From NCBI GenBank assembly GCA_010093605.1, contig MU004199.1, positions 1,185,609 to 1,249,608 on the forward strand: a DNA stretch of 64,000 bases, in the 5' to 3' direction. Made by a program: the position numbers and the translations under genes. Shown here in pieces: positions 1-12,092 of the stretch; position 1 is the first letter of the stretch, and every line of letters begins with the position of its first letter. The notes below the pieces were generated by a model. That model was not told the origin of the DNA and did not search any database. It worked only from the letters and a program-made list of their open reading frames with translations. This DNA is from Lophium mytilinum. Its lineage: Eukaryota; Ascomycota; Dothideomycetes; Mytilinidiales; Mytilinidiaceae.

Positions 1-2077
1 TGGATGGGCGAGCTCCGTACTTGTTCGAGCTGCTGGACGCCCTGTCTTTCAATGCCCTCCTTGTCCAACACGCCTTCTCCACACCGACTCCCCCTCTCCA
101 CAATCTCCTTGCTCCTTTAATGTGTCCCGATAGATCAGCAGAGGTGGGTTAGGCGCCACGGAAAGTCTGGAGTCGGCGCTGTCACGCCGCAAGCGTCAAA
201 CCCCGACACGAGGCCTGCGGACGGCTTTACCCCAGAATCCAGATTTGTTCTCTCGGCCCCAGAAGGGTGACCCCCACTCCCTTCTTCCCGTCAGCCATGC
301 TGCTGCGGTGGCACGTCCACATCTCGACGCAGCCACTGGATAAAGGGCCCAGCGTTCCGGTATGCCGTGGCTATTGGCCGCGATGCTGCACGCCTCGTCA
401 TCCCCATAATCTTGACATGTGCGATCCAGACAGGGAGGAGGCCTGGGGCCGGGGACAGCGTGCACAGGAGGAGGTGACGAAGATCGAGGGCTGATGCCAC
501 ATTGCCCATACAGCCGCTTCTGGAGATTGGCGACTGGGTGCAGAGTGACGGCGGAGGCCTGTCCTTGCCCACGGGGGCCCGCTGCCTGGCTGCTGGACTC
601 GGAGGCGGCAGGGAGGGCTCGGGGGGCTTCCAGTGAGGGGTGCGGGATGGGGTGCTGCGAGTGAATGGGTCATCGATCCTTGTGATTGCTCTGCTTGCGA
701 CCTGTCTGCTTCGACCGCTCAGTCATCGTGTCACCGTCCGTCTCACCTGTCGCTTGGCCAATGGAGCCCGGGTCTGAAACCGCGCGCGCACATGCGGCAG
801 GGCGAGGAATTGTGAAAAGTGACCTGATGGAGCGGCGGTGGTGGTAGAGCGATATATCACCTCCACGCCCCCATCTCCGCGACGGAGAGACGGCAAACAC
901 CATCTATTGTGACCCCGGATTTGCATCGCTCTTGCCCGCCTCTGTCGAGATCGGTCCTGCTGCCTTGCCTGCATCCTACTGAACTCCTTGCCTCACAGTC
1001 CCCTTATCTACTGCCTACATACAAACACTGCCACCTGACGCAGCCTCACTCAGACACCCCATCCATTCCACACCACCACTCACCGAGCAGCCTCTCGTGA
1101 CCCGCCCTCTTGACGCAGTCACGATAAGCTCCCACGCCGCCACGACTCCAGCACGTCCTGCCTAGACAGTACAAGTACCGCGTCGGCAGGCAGAGTCCAG
1201 ACACGTCGCAAGGCAACCGAAAGCAGCATCTCCTTCACCGACGCCGCCTGCTGGGGTGCCCAAACAGTGTAACGCAAGTCCCGACTTCAGCCACGGCTAC
1301 TCTCACTCGGCTCGCAGCCCACGGCTTCGCGCAGCAGCCGACGAACACAGCGGACAGCGGACGGCCGGCGGGTGTTTCTGTCAGCTGGAGCCAGCGACGT
1401 CTTACGTCGGCTTTACCGTGGGCGCTTCCCGGGCCCTTCTCCACAAATACTGGAAAGTTTTGGGGCTCAAGTTCCGCCGAGAGATAGGAGGCACTCGACC
1501 ACGACACGTTGAGCCCATCGACCGACACCGGCGATATCTCGCAGCGGCAGAGTCTTGCAGATTGCAGAGTCTTTTTGCACGGCAAAACTCGCTGACGCTG
1601 ACTCTTTCGGCGCTGCCGTCACGCCAGGCGCTGTCCACATCCACGCCTCGCAGTATCAGATCCCCGTCGTCTCCGCCCGCACAGTCGCATCGCGGGCTCA
1701 CATTCCGCCCACGCAGCGCCAGACCTGGAGGCGCCGACAGCCCTGCCGGTCACTGCGCCCCGCCACTCGCTGGCCTGCTGCTTTCAGCCGGAGAGGCGCA
1801 GGCACACAGGGCGGCTCCCTTTCCCCCCCACAGGGACCACGTCGGGACGCTGAAGCACGCCTTCGACGCCTGCTCTCGTCTGCCCCGTCTGCCCCGTATC
1901 TCGCCCTCCGCCCCACCCACCAGGGCAAAAGAAAAGATCCAGCCTGTGTCTCCTGTTCGGGCTTGGCGCCCTCCTTTTTCCGGCGGATCCTCGAGACAAA
2001 GCTTGGTCCTGGGGCTCCTCTGTTTCGGCTCACATTCCCCACGTTTCTGCCCTTCTCGCCCTTAGCCCGGCCTGCCG
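1..2077. other. creA upstream region, no gene supported
   Basis: No coding region is supported here. Two overlapping frames stay open from about 1256 and 1555 up to creA, but neither contains an ATG (they begin at GTG and TTG). Their translation is compositionally random, as expected of a GC-rich, stop-poor promoter and leader. Several hexamers fitting the CreA-site consensus SYGGRG are visible, for example CTGGGG near 1253 and 2010 and CTGGAG near 1384. Hexamers this short also occur by chance. Confidence 0.5.
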
Positions 2078-2086
2078 TATATAAAG
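2078..2086 (+). promoter_or_regulatory. TATA box of creA
   Basis: TATATAAAG lies 117 nt before the creA ATG. It is followed by a C- and CT-rich tract that contains no ATG up to the start codon. That is the usual arrangement of a TATA element plus pyrimidine-rich leader in filamentous fungi. It implies a 5' UTR of roughly 80-95 nt if this TATA is used. A longer upstream transcript cannot be excluded from sequence alone. Confidence 0.5.
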
Positions 2087-2202
2087 ATTTTGCACCCCCC
2101 CCCTCATCCCTCCGACTTTTGCTCGCCTACGACCCCCAACCCGCCACCGCTGCCCCTCCACCACCACGTCCGCCTCACCGCCTGCACCGCGTGGCCGATC
2201 AC

Positions 2203-3588
2203 ATGCAATCCTCATCATCGTCGGCGGGTTTCCAAAATCTGCTGAACCCAGAGACGCCCTCCGAGCTCCAGCAGCAGCAACTCCAGCAACACCAACAACA
2301 GCAGCAAATCCAGCAGGGCCTCCAGCGCCCTAGCATCAGCCCACAGAGCGCCAGTCCGCCCGTCTCCGGTGCCTCGACGCCTGCACACCAGAGCGGCATG
2401 GCCGCTGCCACAGTGAGCCTCATGGGCTCGCTGCTCCAGAACGCCCCCACCCAGGACGACATGCGCCAGGACCTCCCGCGCCCGTACAAATGCCCCCTCT
2501 GTGACAAGGCCTTCCACCGCCTCGAGCACCAGACACGCCACATCCGCACGCACACGGGCGAGAAGCCGCACGCCTGCTCGTTCCCGGGCTGCTCGAAGCG
2601 CTTCAGTCGGTCGGACGAGCTCACGAGGCACTCGCGCATTCACAACAACCCCAACTCGCGCCGAGGAAACAAGCATAGTGCAGCTGCGGCTGCAGCCGCG
2701 GCGGCCGTCAGCGGCGGCGTGCTCGAGGGATCGTCGATGGCGCACATGATGCCACCGCCCTCGAAACCGATCTCCCGCTCGGCTCCCAGCTCCAACCTCG
2801 GCTCGCCCAACGTCTCGCCGCCGCAGTCCTTCTCCAACTACTCCAGCAACTTTCCGTCCGACCTGGCGTCGTACCGCACTGGCAGCAGCAACGGCAGCAG
2901 TCCCAACGGTCTGGCGCGCATCGACCTGCTGGCAGATGCGGCGTCGCGGCTCGAGGGCCAGCGCCTTCAGACGCAGACAATGCAGCACAACCCGCTCGCG
3001 AACCGCCATTATCACAGCGGCCAGCACCAGCATCTGCACCACCCGTACAGCCACCACAACAGCGGACGCTTGCCCAGTCTTTCGGCGTATGCCTACTCGC
3101 AGCCAATGTCGAGATCGCACTCGCACGAGGACGACGACCAGTATGCGCATCGCATGACGAAGAAGTCGAGACCTGGATCTCCCATGTCCACTGCTCCGCC
3201 GTCGCCGACGTTCTCGCATGACTCATGCTCTCCAACCCCGGACCACACTCCGCTGGCAACGCCAGCGCACTCGCCACGTCTCAGGCCGCACGGATTCACT
3301 GACGTGCAGCTCCCTCACATCCGACACCTGTCCCTTCAACACACCCCAGCGCTCGCACCCATGGAACCCTCGACCGCGAGCGAGCAGCCGTACGTTCCCA
3401 CGCAGTCGTCCGGACTCAGGATCGGCGACATCATTGGACGCTCTGACGGCGCGCAGCGCAAGTTACCTGTTCCAGCAGCACCCAAAGTTGCAGTCCAGGA
3501 CCTCCTGAATGGCGGGAGTGGCTTCTCCTCCGGAAATTCCTCCGCGACCGGCTCGTTAGCGGGCAACGACCTCATGGATCGTTTCTAG
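2203..3588 (+). CDS. creA: Carbon catabolite repressor CreA (C2H2 zinc-finger transcription factor)
   Basis: Single-exon gene of 461 aa. CreA/Mig1 proteins repress genes for alternative carbon sources when glucose is present, binding SYGGRG sites through two C2H2 fingers. Visible here: a Q-rich N-terminus (residues 23-42), then finger 1 at about 95-117 (YKCPLC...HIRTH) and finger 2 at about 125-147 (CSFPGC...HSRIH). The canonical [10 protein letters not shown] linker joins them. A poly-Ala run (160-168) and long Ser/Pro/His-rich stretches follow. The fingers and linker match the fungal CreA family almost exactly, and the length is close to the usual 400-440 aa. I chose the ATG at 2203 because it is the only ATG in a frame that stays open far upstream. 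No introns, as is common for creA. A TATA box lies at 2078. Confidence 0.95.
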   Translation: MQSSSSSAGFQNLLNPETPSELQQQQLQQHQQQQQIQQGLQRPSISPQSASPPVSGASTPAHQSGMAAATVSLMGSLLQNAPTQDDMRQDLPRPYKCPLCDKAFHRLEHQTRHIRTHTGEKPHACSFPGCSKRFSRSDELTRHSRIHNNPNSRRGNKHSAAAAAAAAAVSGGVLEGSSMAHMMPPPSKPISRSAPSSNLGSPNVSPPQSFSNYSSNFPSDLASYRTGSSNGSSPNGLARIDLLADAASRLEGQRLQTQTMQHNPLANRHYHSGQHQHLHHPYSHHNSGRLPSLSAYAYSQPMSRSHSHEDDDQYAHRMTKKSRPGSPMSTAPPSPTFSHDSCSPTPDHTPLATPAHSPRLRPHGFTDVQLPHIRHLSLQHTPALAPMEPSTASEQPYVPTQSSGLRIGDIIGRSDGAQRKLPVPAAPKVAVQDLLNGGSGFSSGNSSATGSLAGNDLMDRF

Positions 3589-6500
3589 TCTGGCGCTGCA
3601 TCTAGAGTTCAAGAGACGTGGTTTTTCGGATTGCTGTATTCAAGCGTAGCGTGCGTTGACGGGTTTGGGATTATAGACGGAAGGAAAGCAATATTTCCCC
3701 CACAGCCTCACGGTGTCGGTCCGTGAGGGCTCGGTTTTTCCTCACTTCACCCTAATGTCAGACATTCACGAATTTCCTTTGTCTTCGGATTGCGCTATAG
3801 AGATTGCTTCATTCTATTTCAGTCGACATACCCCGCGGTCACGCTGTGATTCGCAAACTGTATTACATAGACACACCTTTTCTCCTTCTCCTACTCCACA
3901 CCTACTCCGCCCCTCCCCCAATTTCGTTTCGTTGGGACGCTTAGCTCACGAGCTGGATACCCTGTTGGCTCAGTGGGTCTGTTCCACAGTTGGCTCACTC
4001 ATGAATGGAGGCCCTGTTTGGCTCTGTTAGAGAGCTCAGCTCAGCTCAGCTCACGCGGTAATCAAAAACGCAATAATAATAGGCTGCATTCTGGCACACC
4101 TGGCAATTACGAGAGCGAATGCAGTGACGTGATTTGGTGCCAAGTGATGCGATGCACGATGGGGATGAATAGCAGCGCCTCATCGGGGCCCTCTAGACCC
4201 TGGGCGGCAAATGCGGTTCTCCCCAGTGTCCCCCACAGCAAATTTGCATCATGAGAACATCGTACGTGCCACACCGCAACACCATGATGGCCCCCTATAC
4301 GCCCCGATTCGACTGATCCGCCCTTCTCCCGGCCGCTGCAGCTACCCGGGCAACTGCACAGTCACGCCGTGCAACCTCCGCAAAGCGTTCTGGGCCCTTT
4401 CGCACCACTCGACTCAACTCCCGCCCACCGCCTTTATTAAGCACCTCCCCACCCTCTCCGCACACACCCCAGAGTCAAGGCTCGCTCTCGTGAGAAGGAC
4501 GGCTGTAGGGTCAGAAACCAGCAGTACGACCTTCCGCACTCGGCGAGCGCACGCTTCAGCCCACCAGCCGTGTCGCGCTATAGGACGGGATAGGGCCCTG
4601 CGTAGTCGGCTTCCTGTGGATCGCATGGAAGGTCTTTCCCGCGAGCTTATCTCTGTCTGAGGCGCGCCGGAATTCCTTGCCTGCTGGGGTAACTTCCCGT
4701 TGCGGCCAAAGTGTGGGGCAAGGGCCGGGAGAGTACCCCAGATATCTCCACACTTTTGTTGCTACCCACACGCGCGGCGCGGGCGGTCTTGCTGCAGACG
4801 GAAATGCAGTGATCGCCCCTGCATCTGGATGGGACGGGTGCTGGGCTGCCTGCTTGCTTGACGGCGCAAGCTTGGCTTTATCTGCCCTTGTGTGGTACGG
4901 ACTGGCACTGGCGCGGAGCGGATGTGATGCCATTGCCAGGCTGTGGACGCGGAAAGTCGACCGAGCGGAGTTGGGGCGGTCATGGTGGCCTCTACTCCCG
5001 CCCCTATCATGGATTCACCTATCCAGTCTCGGAACCTGGCATCGGAAAGGGAAGGAGTGCTGTTGTTGGTGCGTGCTAGAAACCAGGTTTCTTTTCTTTA
5101 TTTCTGTCTCGTCTCGCTATCGATCCCTCTCGGCTATTCTGTTCGGAAAACATGTATCGGGCGACATGAATCAGAAACAGGAATGTAACACTACCTACTC
5201 AAAGGATTCGCGGAGGTCGAAGGCCGAGTCGATTCCCCTAGTTTTCTTGATCCGTTGCATAACGGCCGCCCCGTCTCGCTGCTAGTGTGGCCACGAAAAA
5301 GCAGTTCCGCGTACTCTATGCGTCTCTCCTCCATACAGCGCAAGACGTTGGGTAAGACGGTCCCACCATCTCGCTCAGAATTACCGGTAGTTCCCGAAGG
5401 CTGCTCCTATTTCTATCTTTGTTCATGATGCTAGATCTCACCACCACGATAAGCTCACCGCTACTTCCCATGGCGAAGATACGCGGTTGACGGCTGGTGG
5501 ATAAATTATTCCCGGAGAAAGACTACATCTACGCCAGACGCTTCCGGCCAAGCTTTGTTTGGGCGTCTCGATCATTCACTCTGACGCGATCTCAGTCAAG
5601 ATTGCTCAGCCAAGCTCGCAAGGGTGGAATCATTAGTAGCTTTGTGGGGTGCAGCATCTCAGTGATGGTGTGGTGGAAGAGTGTGGAGACCCCACGTCAA
5701 ACCTTAACGTTCCCCACAATCTGCAACGTCTTTGTCCTGATGCGGTGCTAGATGACAGATCAAGGACAGATGACATATTGCAGATTTCTCGCGACATACT
5801 CTACATACCCTTTCAACAGCATCAACAGAGATAAGAGCATCAACAGTCTCCAGCGGAAGTCTCGGTTGTCGATCATGCTCGATACACAACCTCGGACTGT
5901 CTTTTATTGTGGCTGACTCTCTCGAGCCAACAACGTCTCTCCGCTTCACTCTCCGTCCCCCCTTTCTTTGTAAGAGCCACAGCCCGGTGGGTCAGCAGAA
6001 GCCATCAATCTCAAATTTTTCATTCATCCATACGAAATCCTCCCATCGATTCCTATCTCTCCGTTCCGCCTTCTCTGTCACATGTCAAGGAAATCATCTT
6101 CCACCACGTCTCAATCGATCAACGTAGTCTGCCTCAAAGAACCCGGGCGCATCTGCGTAAATCAGCGCTTGCCCCCGCCTTTTCATTAAGCTCAAACACC
6201 GGCTCCGCACGCATAGTCGCGCAACCAGGCGCCTGGATTCCGGAGACCGTGAATCTCAATTCCGCTGTAGATCACTCAATAAAGCCGGGGAGGGGATATT
6301 AGGGTAAATGGATTTTTAGCCGGCTTGATGCTCGGTACCCAGATGTATTGAGGGTAACTGTGGGATCATAGTATATCCTGCGATGATAGGATCTACCTCG
6401 CTTGTTGGTGTCACCTTGCCTTTGATCTGTGTAAACTACACGTAAACGGCATGCCAACCGAAGTCACGGTAGTATGTTTTGCTCATGATCCTTCCTCGAA

Positions 6501-6782
6501 ATAACCACAACCCTATTTTATTAACACTCCACACGCAAATTCGACCAAGTTTGAAGATGGTTTTGTCCACGTCTTCGACACTCTAGGGCTCTTCGACTAT
6601 CTAGGGTTCTTCAAAGAATTGGCCAAAGATTAACTAGATATTAAATCCTAAAGACCAGGAATCAGACTAAGACTCGAACACCATCACTACAGCATATAGT
6701 CTTCACGCGAGACTGCAACTGCTATGCTGCAACTAGCAGCAATGTCTAGCCATGTTGATCTAACAGGTCCAAGTCACTGGAT
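3589..6782. other. Intergenic, 3.2 kb, no gene supported
   Basis: Downstream of creA and of the caleosin stop (convergent). Open frames of up to 202 codons (4677-5285, 5907-6302) have no recognisable domains, no splice-consistent extension and irregular composition. A short run of AGCTC units occurs near 4030-4053. Nothing else can be supported. Confidence 0.4.
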
Positions 6783-7671
6783 CTACACACCTTTGCTGCC
6801 CCCCTTCAGCTTCTTCCCCCGATACTCCTCCGCCTTCTGATAAAAAATACTCCCATCGAAAATCCGCCTCACATCATCCTTCTTCATAACCCCATCGTCC
6901 GGCCACAGCAAGAGGTACGTCGCAGTCCCTATCGCACCACAGAGCACCCGTCAGCAACCATCCCAACCCCACTTCAGGAAAAAAAAAGAAAAAAGAAAAA
7001 AAACGAAGACCGCGAGACTCACACTCCAACGCCGCCGCCGTCCCCCCAAACACATCAAACGCCAGCGCCTGCCCCCTCAACGCCGTCGCCACATCCCCCT
7101 TCGTCAAGCCCCCCTTCCCCTCCTTATCATACTTCGCAAAGAAATCCTCAAACTGCTGCGGCCGGAACCGCCCCTCAGCGTCATAGCTCATGCTCCCACT
7201 CCCATGCTTATCCCTGTGCACCCCATCCACCCAGATGCGGAAGCACGGGTCCGGCAGCAGCGAGCTCTGCGTCGGGTACGACAGCGCGGCGTGGATGATG
7301 TACGCCCCGAACAGCGCGATCGGCCAGCTGAAGCCGAGCTCGCGGAAGCTGTGCCAGGTGTCGCGCGGCCAGATGACGCCGTCGCCGTCGCGGTCGAAGA
7401 AGGCGCAGTGCTGCTGCAGCACGGTTTGGTGCGCGTGGCGCCCGGCCCAGTTGTTCGTGGTTGTGCCATTGGGGGATTCGGCGGAGGCGGCGATGTTGGC
7501 GCGCGCGACGCCGGCGTTGGTGAGGGCGCTGCTGTGCGGGGTGGGGATGTAGGGGGGGCGTTTGAGGGTGATGGGGACGGTGGGGAGGGAGGTCGCGTAG
7601 GTGGTGCTGTCGTCGAGGTGTTTCTTGGGGGTGGGCGAGGTCTCGTTGGATGGTTCCTTGAGACTGATCAT
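6783..7671 (-). CDS. Caleosin / peroxygenase family protein
   Basis: Two exons, 7671-7023 and 6928-6783; the intron carries GTGAGT and ends in ATAG. The product is 264 aa. Caleosins are haem-binding, Ca2+-binding proteins of lipid droplets and membranes, and many act as fatty-acid hydroperoxide-dependent peroxygenases. Visible: a conserved His at about residue 88 beside an EF-hand loop (DRDGDGVIWPRDTW, from 93). A hydrophobic segment follows (SWPIALFGAYIIHAAL) with the Pro-containing stretch after it, then the GSGSMSYDAEGRF block. The second exon supplies the family's C-terminal WPDDG...RRIFDGSIFY block. The open frame continues upstream to 7755, but its first codon is TTG, so the ATG at 7671 is preferred. 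The N-terminal 70 residues are low complexity. The intron contains a long polypyrimidine tract on the coding strand. Confidence 0.88.
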
Positions 7672-10418
7672 AGCGGGGTTTGTGAGTGGGAGTAGGGTTT
7701 CGTGTTGCTGCAGGGGAATGCCTTCGCTTGTGGTCTCGTTCTTATATAAAAGCAAAAGCTGTTGCGTAGAGGTCTGGAGATCAGCTCGTCATGTACCTGG
7801 GCATCTGAGATGTCTTTCCCGTGACGCCATTCTCACATGTTATCAGATTTTGACGATGTATGACGTCATGAGTTTCTTATCGCTGTGCTGCTTCACAGCT
7901 ACTGTCGTGTATATGTTACCTTTCGCAGGTCGTTGATAGATTGTATCGGTTATCTGTACATCACCCTCACTATGCGAACATACACCAGGAACCAGGGAGT
8001 AACTCTCGCATAAATCTAGCTATGGTATTAAGGGGAGCCAGTCCGTCCGATTTGAGCTCGATTTGGGAATGGTATTAACATCCTCTCTTATTTGGGTCGC
8101 AAGAAAAAGCTAGATTCCGACGGCGTGAGATATATGAACGGGAGCGAGTCCGCGCGAAGTAGACTCGATTTCAGCACACCTTTGCCGAAGCCGTCAAGTT
8201 AGACTATCTTCAGCACGTTATCGACCGAGACCCAAAATCAGACCATAGGAATTAGGCTGATCTCAATGCCGTGAGATGTATAAAGTGGAGCCAGTCCGTG
8301 CGATTTGAAGTTGATTTTGGCATACTATTGTCGGTGCCTTTAGATCGGTCTAAGAGAATTGGGCTGATTTCAATGCTGTGAGATGTATAAAGTGGAGCCA
8401 GTCCGTGCGATTTCGAGTCGATTGTAAATATAATTGTAGGTGCCTTCAAATCAGTCCATCCATCTCATCTGTTTTCCACATCCCGTCACACCTGTTACCT
8501 GAAAGCCTTTTCGAAGTGACGTTCTTGGCGGCGCAGGAGAAGAAGACACTGCTGTATTGCATTATTTTGATAATCATAATGGTCTAGTTAGACATCAACT
8601 CTCGCTCATTCCAATACATACCACATCCCTCAAATGGACGTCACGTGAACATCTCTTCCACTCAAACAACCATCGCCGTAACCCCCGGGGCTACGGGGAC
8701 CACTCCGCATCTCCCACCACCATTGCCAAATCCCCACACTCGCCCTCCGCCACAGCCCAGCCTATCCAGCACGCGCCCACACAAAAAAAGAAACCACAGC
8801 TCCATCAATCAGCAATCTCTCCAGATTCCCGGAAATCGGACCTCACCGCCTGGGGGCGTTGGGCTCATCTCAACACTTCCACACATAATTGCTTTTTGAC
8901 TTCTAGTGTTGTTTGATGAACAGATTGTGGAAATACGATGGATCATGGATGCGCCCGGAGAGATTCCGGTGAGTGAGACTGCAGACGTCACTAGGGCCGG
9001 CTGGTGATCGACATCTCACATAGCTAATGGAAGACTTCAATCAGTGTGCGTGCTTCGATGGATATGGAGCCATAAGAGGAATGGAGAATGAGGAGTTGGC
9101 GCCAAGCTACCTCATACGCCGAAACAGAAGGACGGGATGGTGTGACGGTGGTGTGGCTCAGAGGAAACCCACGTAGCGGCTGGCAAAAAGCAGGGAAGCC
9201 GTTACCTTCTTGCATCCAGTTACGACATACCAACGCCCTGCCACTCCCACACTCCCGATTCCCATGTCCACTAATAGCCCTTTCAACACACGTTTTCGAG
9301 TCCCACAGCATGCTTCTCTCGAGACCCATGTATCAGCTCAGGACCTCCTCCCCTCTTTAGAGGAAACGTCGCGTAGCACTCGACGCAACCCCCCCGTCTC
9401 GCCTGCAACGGACAGATTCCGGTTCCATGCTTGCTTTTCCCATGTGACAAGATCCGGTGGCCAGGAAGCGTTAGCCCCCCTAATCAAAGTCTCGAGATCC
9501 CGTCCCGTCCCGCTGCAGCCATCCCCCACCGCCCCGGAATTCGAAACCTTGTTGGATGCAGCGCTGGTCTGGACAAGGAAGAAAGAAAGGAAGCAGAATC
9601 ACGGGTAGTTCGCTTGCCCGTGAACCGGTGAAGAAAAAAGCATATGCAGCAGCATGCACCAACTCCAAGGAAGAGCGAGTTGTACAGCTTGGAGAGTTAG
9701 GCGTCCTGTCTTCACTTCTGCATCTGCATATGTGCATGCACAATTCGTCTCGCATCCCGATCCGTGCAACCCCCTGCCCATGCCCCAGACCTGTCCACCC
9801 CCACGCATACTCGCCCCCTCTCCAAGCGACCTCACACGACGGACGGCCCCCACGTCTTCTATTCCGGCCCCCAAAAGCATCTCCATAGCCCACAACCCGA
9901 GCCTCCCCGCGCGCACTCTAGCCGATCCGGTCAGCAGCGTACCCGAGGGATTGGATCGCGGCGCCACCCAGCGCTTCCCCGATGCCGTCCCTGTTGCTTT
10001 TGTGGGTGAGTGGGTGGGAGCGCAGACCCCGGATCTTGGCGGGGTATTGCGAGCGCGTATGTCAGGGGTGTTATGGGTGAGCTGCGGTGAGTTGGTGATG
10101 TAAGAGATTGGGGAGCTGGCCAATGGATTCTCGGTATTGGGCAACGTCATGTTGTGAGATGTGATGAGATAGGTGATGCGCGTTCTTCAGGGTCTACGAC
10201 TTTCCCTTGCACCTGAGAGCGTTCGTATGTGGTAGTCCGACGGAGAGAGATCAGGTAGGTTGGAGTCGGGGCTAGGTGCTTTGCGTGCAGCGCAGGCCCT
10301 GGGTCGGCTGGATCAGCCCAGAACAAGGCTCAGCGGCTCGTTCTCGCTGTCTGCAAGACGGGTTTCGAAGCGTGCTTGCGCTGGCATGGTATGGACTGCC
10401 GGTATCTGCATCTGATAC
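7672..10418. other. Intergenic, 2.7 kb, no firm gene
   Basis: Contains the degenerate tandem array annotated separately (8028-8455). A minus-strand ATG frame of 183 codons (10150 to 9599) overlaps a plus-strand frame of similar length (9654-10103). Neither shows a domain I recognise, and I could not choose between them. The rest shows nothing. Confidence 0.35.
8028..8455. repeat. Degenerate tandem array, unit about 107 bp
   Basis: A core resembling GGAGCCAGTCCGTGCGATTT recurs at about 8033, 8141, 8287 and 8395, giving spacings of 107-108 bp plus one of 146. The last two units are well preserved: about 40 bp around TGTGAGATGTATAAAGTGGA match with few changes. The earlier ones are more diverged. 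The unit length is not a multiple of three and no frame runs through the array, so it is not a repeated protein domain. Function unknown. Confidence 0.75.
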
Positions 10419-12092
10419 TCATCCTGCGGGCATCTCGCTCCGTCCCGCAGCCGCGTCGGCCCCCTGCGCAGTGTGTGAGGGAGGTACAGCAGGTGCGCTG
10501 GGTTGCTGTTCGATGATGAGGAGGCCTTCAGCAGCAACGTCGTCATCTTCCGCCCAACCGTAAAGCTGGTCTGAGTCAGGACCGTCCTCTTCATCCTCCG
10601 AGTCAGCAATTTCTGCGAATGCGCGTTTCGGTGGCCGAACCGCTTGCGCAAGCGACGTCCCAACAGTCTGCGGTTGAGGTTGCGGTGTGATATCAGCCGT
10701 TGTGAGATTGAGGTCGTGCAGACCGGCCTGGGTTCCTGCGTATCAGCGGGTGATCTACGTTGTGACGTGCATGCGAACTGCTCCGTGCTACATGAAGCGG
10801 GTTCGCGAGGAAGAGATGCTGCATGGCGGCATGGGAAGATATATTGACATACCGTCTCGATCGTGAAGGGTATAACCCTGCCAACGCCCCCTTCACCTGC
10901 TAGGCTCACGCCGTTCGCTTTCACGACTCCAATGAATCGGGCTCGCCGCATCCGGTCGTCGTCTTCAGCGCTCCATGGGCCTTCCACAGGCAGCCAGTCT
11001 CGGAACAGTACCAGGCGTGTGGATATCCCGCTATCCCAGTCCCCACCGGACATAGCCGGGAGAAGCAGTGCTCTCGCTCCGCTTCGCATGCGAGTGATTG
11101 TTTGACATGTGAGGAGCACAGAATTGTTGTGCAACGCGGCAGTCTTTCTGAGCGCGGAAGAGAGGTCATTCAGCACGGCAAACTTGCGCCCTGCAGCCCA
11201 GCGAACGGCATCGTTCTTGTTGCGGGTGGATCTGTCATCAGCATTGCGCGGATATGCATTATCGAACAGGGTGGAGAGCGAGTCGATCACGATTAAACTG
11301 GTGTCGGGGGGTGGGAAAGAGGAAGGAGGATGAATTATTAGCGCAAGTAGATGAGCAAGTGTTGACGGCTTGTAATGGTGGAAACGATTTCGAAGCTCTG
11401 CTGAGGACAGCTTTGGAGCCGTTGATGGGATTGAACTGGGAGTTTCGTCCGTTGGAGGAGCGGATAATAATTCTTCGAGACGGCGGGCAACAAGTGGAGC
11501 AGCGCCATCTGTTGGCTTTTGTTAGCTTTAAACCTCTATCTGGCCAAGGGAATTTGTATCCTGTTGATATGCTGTAGATTGTAAACTCACCAATCCATAC
11601 TACTCTTCCTCCTGCTCTTAAAGCATTGACTGCTGCTTGCATCCTGTCCAAAGTTTAGGTCTCGCCATTCGTGGTATATCTTTGTCGTACCAGCCATGAA
11701 CTCACGCAAATGCAGTCTTCCCAACTCCCGGAGGCCCATACACCTCGGTCAGTTGTCCTCGTCCCATGCCACCTCCGACGCGACTTGCTGGTGTGCCTCC
11801 AGTGCCATGAGGTGCCAGCACCTTATTCAGCGGATCGATACCGGTCGAAACGGCGAGATAGGAGCGCGACTTTAATTTCTGGAGGGCTTGAGATGCGGAA
11901 ACAGTTGGGAGTCTATCTATACATATGTCAGCGTTTATGTGGAGATGAAGGTAGATGAGGTTGCCAACGTGAAGAGGATGCGCTCAGCTTGGTGCTTTCC
12001 TGGCTGGCCATTGGCGGCGAACTGGCGCGTCACATTTGCGATTGAAGCAGAGAAATCGCGTGTAAAACTGTGCTGAGGTCGTGGAGCGGCAT
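10419..12092 (-). CDS. Rad51-paralog (RecA-family) DNA repair ATPase, Rad55-like
   Basis: Five exons read by hand: 12092-12034, 11912-11706, 11643-11591, 11508-10853 and 10727-10419. They join in frame to 427 aa. Rad51 paralogs assist loading or stabilising of the Rad51 filament in homologous recombination. Visible: Walker A GPPGVGKT at about residues 79-86, split from the next helix by an intron after TAFA. Then comes GGRVVWID, and Walker B LIVID followed by SLSTLFDNAYPR at about 178-194. LLTCQTITRMRSG and the DSGISTRLVLFRDW strand follow. The C-terminus is acidic (IADSEDEEDG). The short N-terminus lacks the helix-hairpin-helix seen in Rad51 and Rad57, which favours a Rad55/Rhp55-like assignment. 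The 59-nt first exon and the distal acceptor (10728) used for exon 5 are the least certain parts. Confidence 0.8.

Noticed and set aside
1555-2202. 216 extra codons open upstream of the creA ATG, and a 269-codon frame at 1256-2065
   Set aside because: They begin at TTG and GTG and contain no ATG. The stretch includes the TATA box and CT-rich leader, and CreA proteins do not carry such an extension.
4677-6302. Open frames of 202 and 131 codons between creA and the caleosin gene
   Set aside because: No domain, no supporting splice sites, random-looking composition, and overlap with frames on other phases.
9599-10150. 183-codon ATG frame on the minus strand and a 150-codon frame on the plus strand
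   Set aside because: They overlap, neither has a recognisable feature, and both fit GC-rich non-coding sequence. Either could be a small unknown gene, but I cannot support it.
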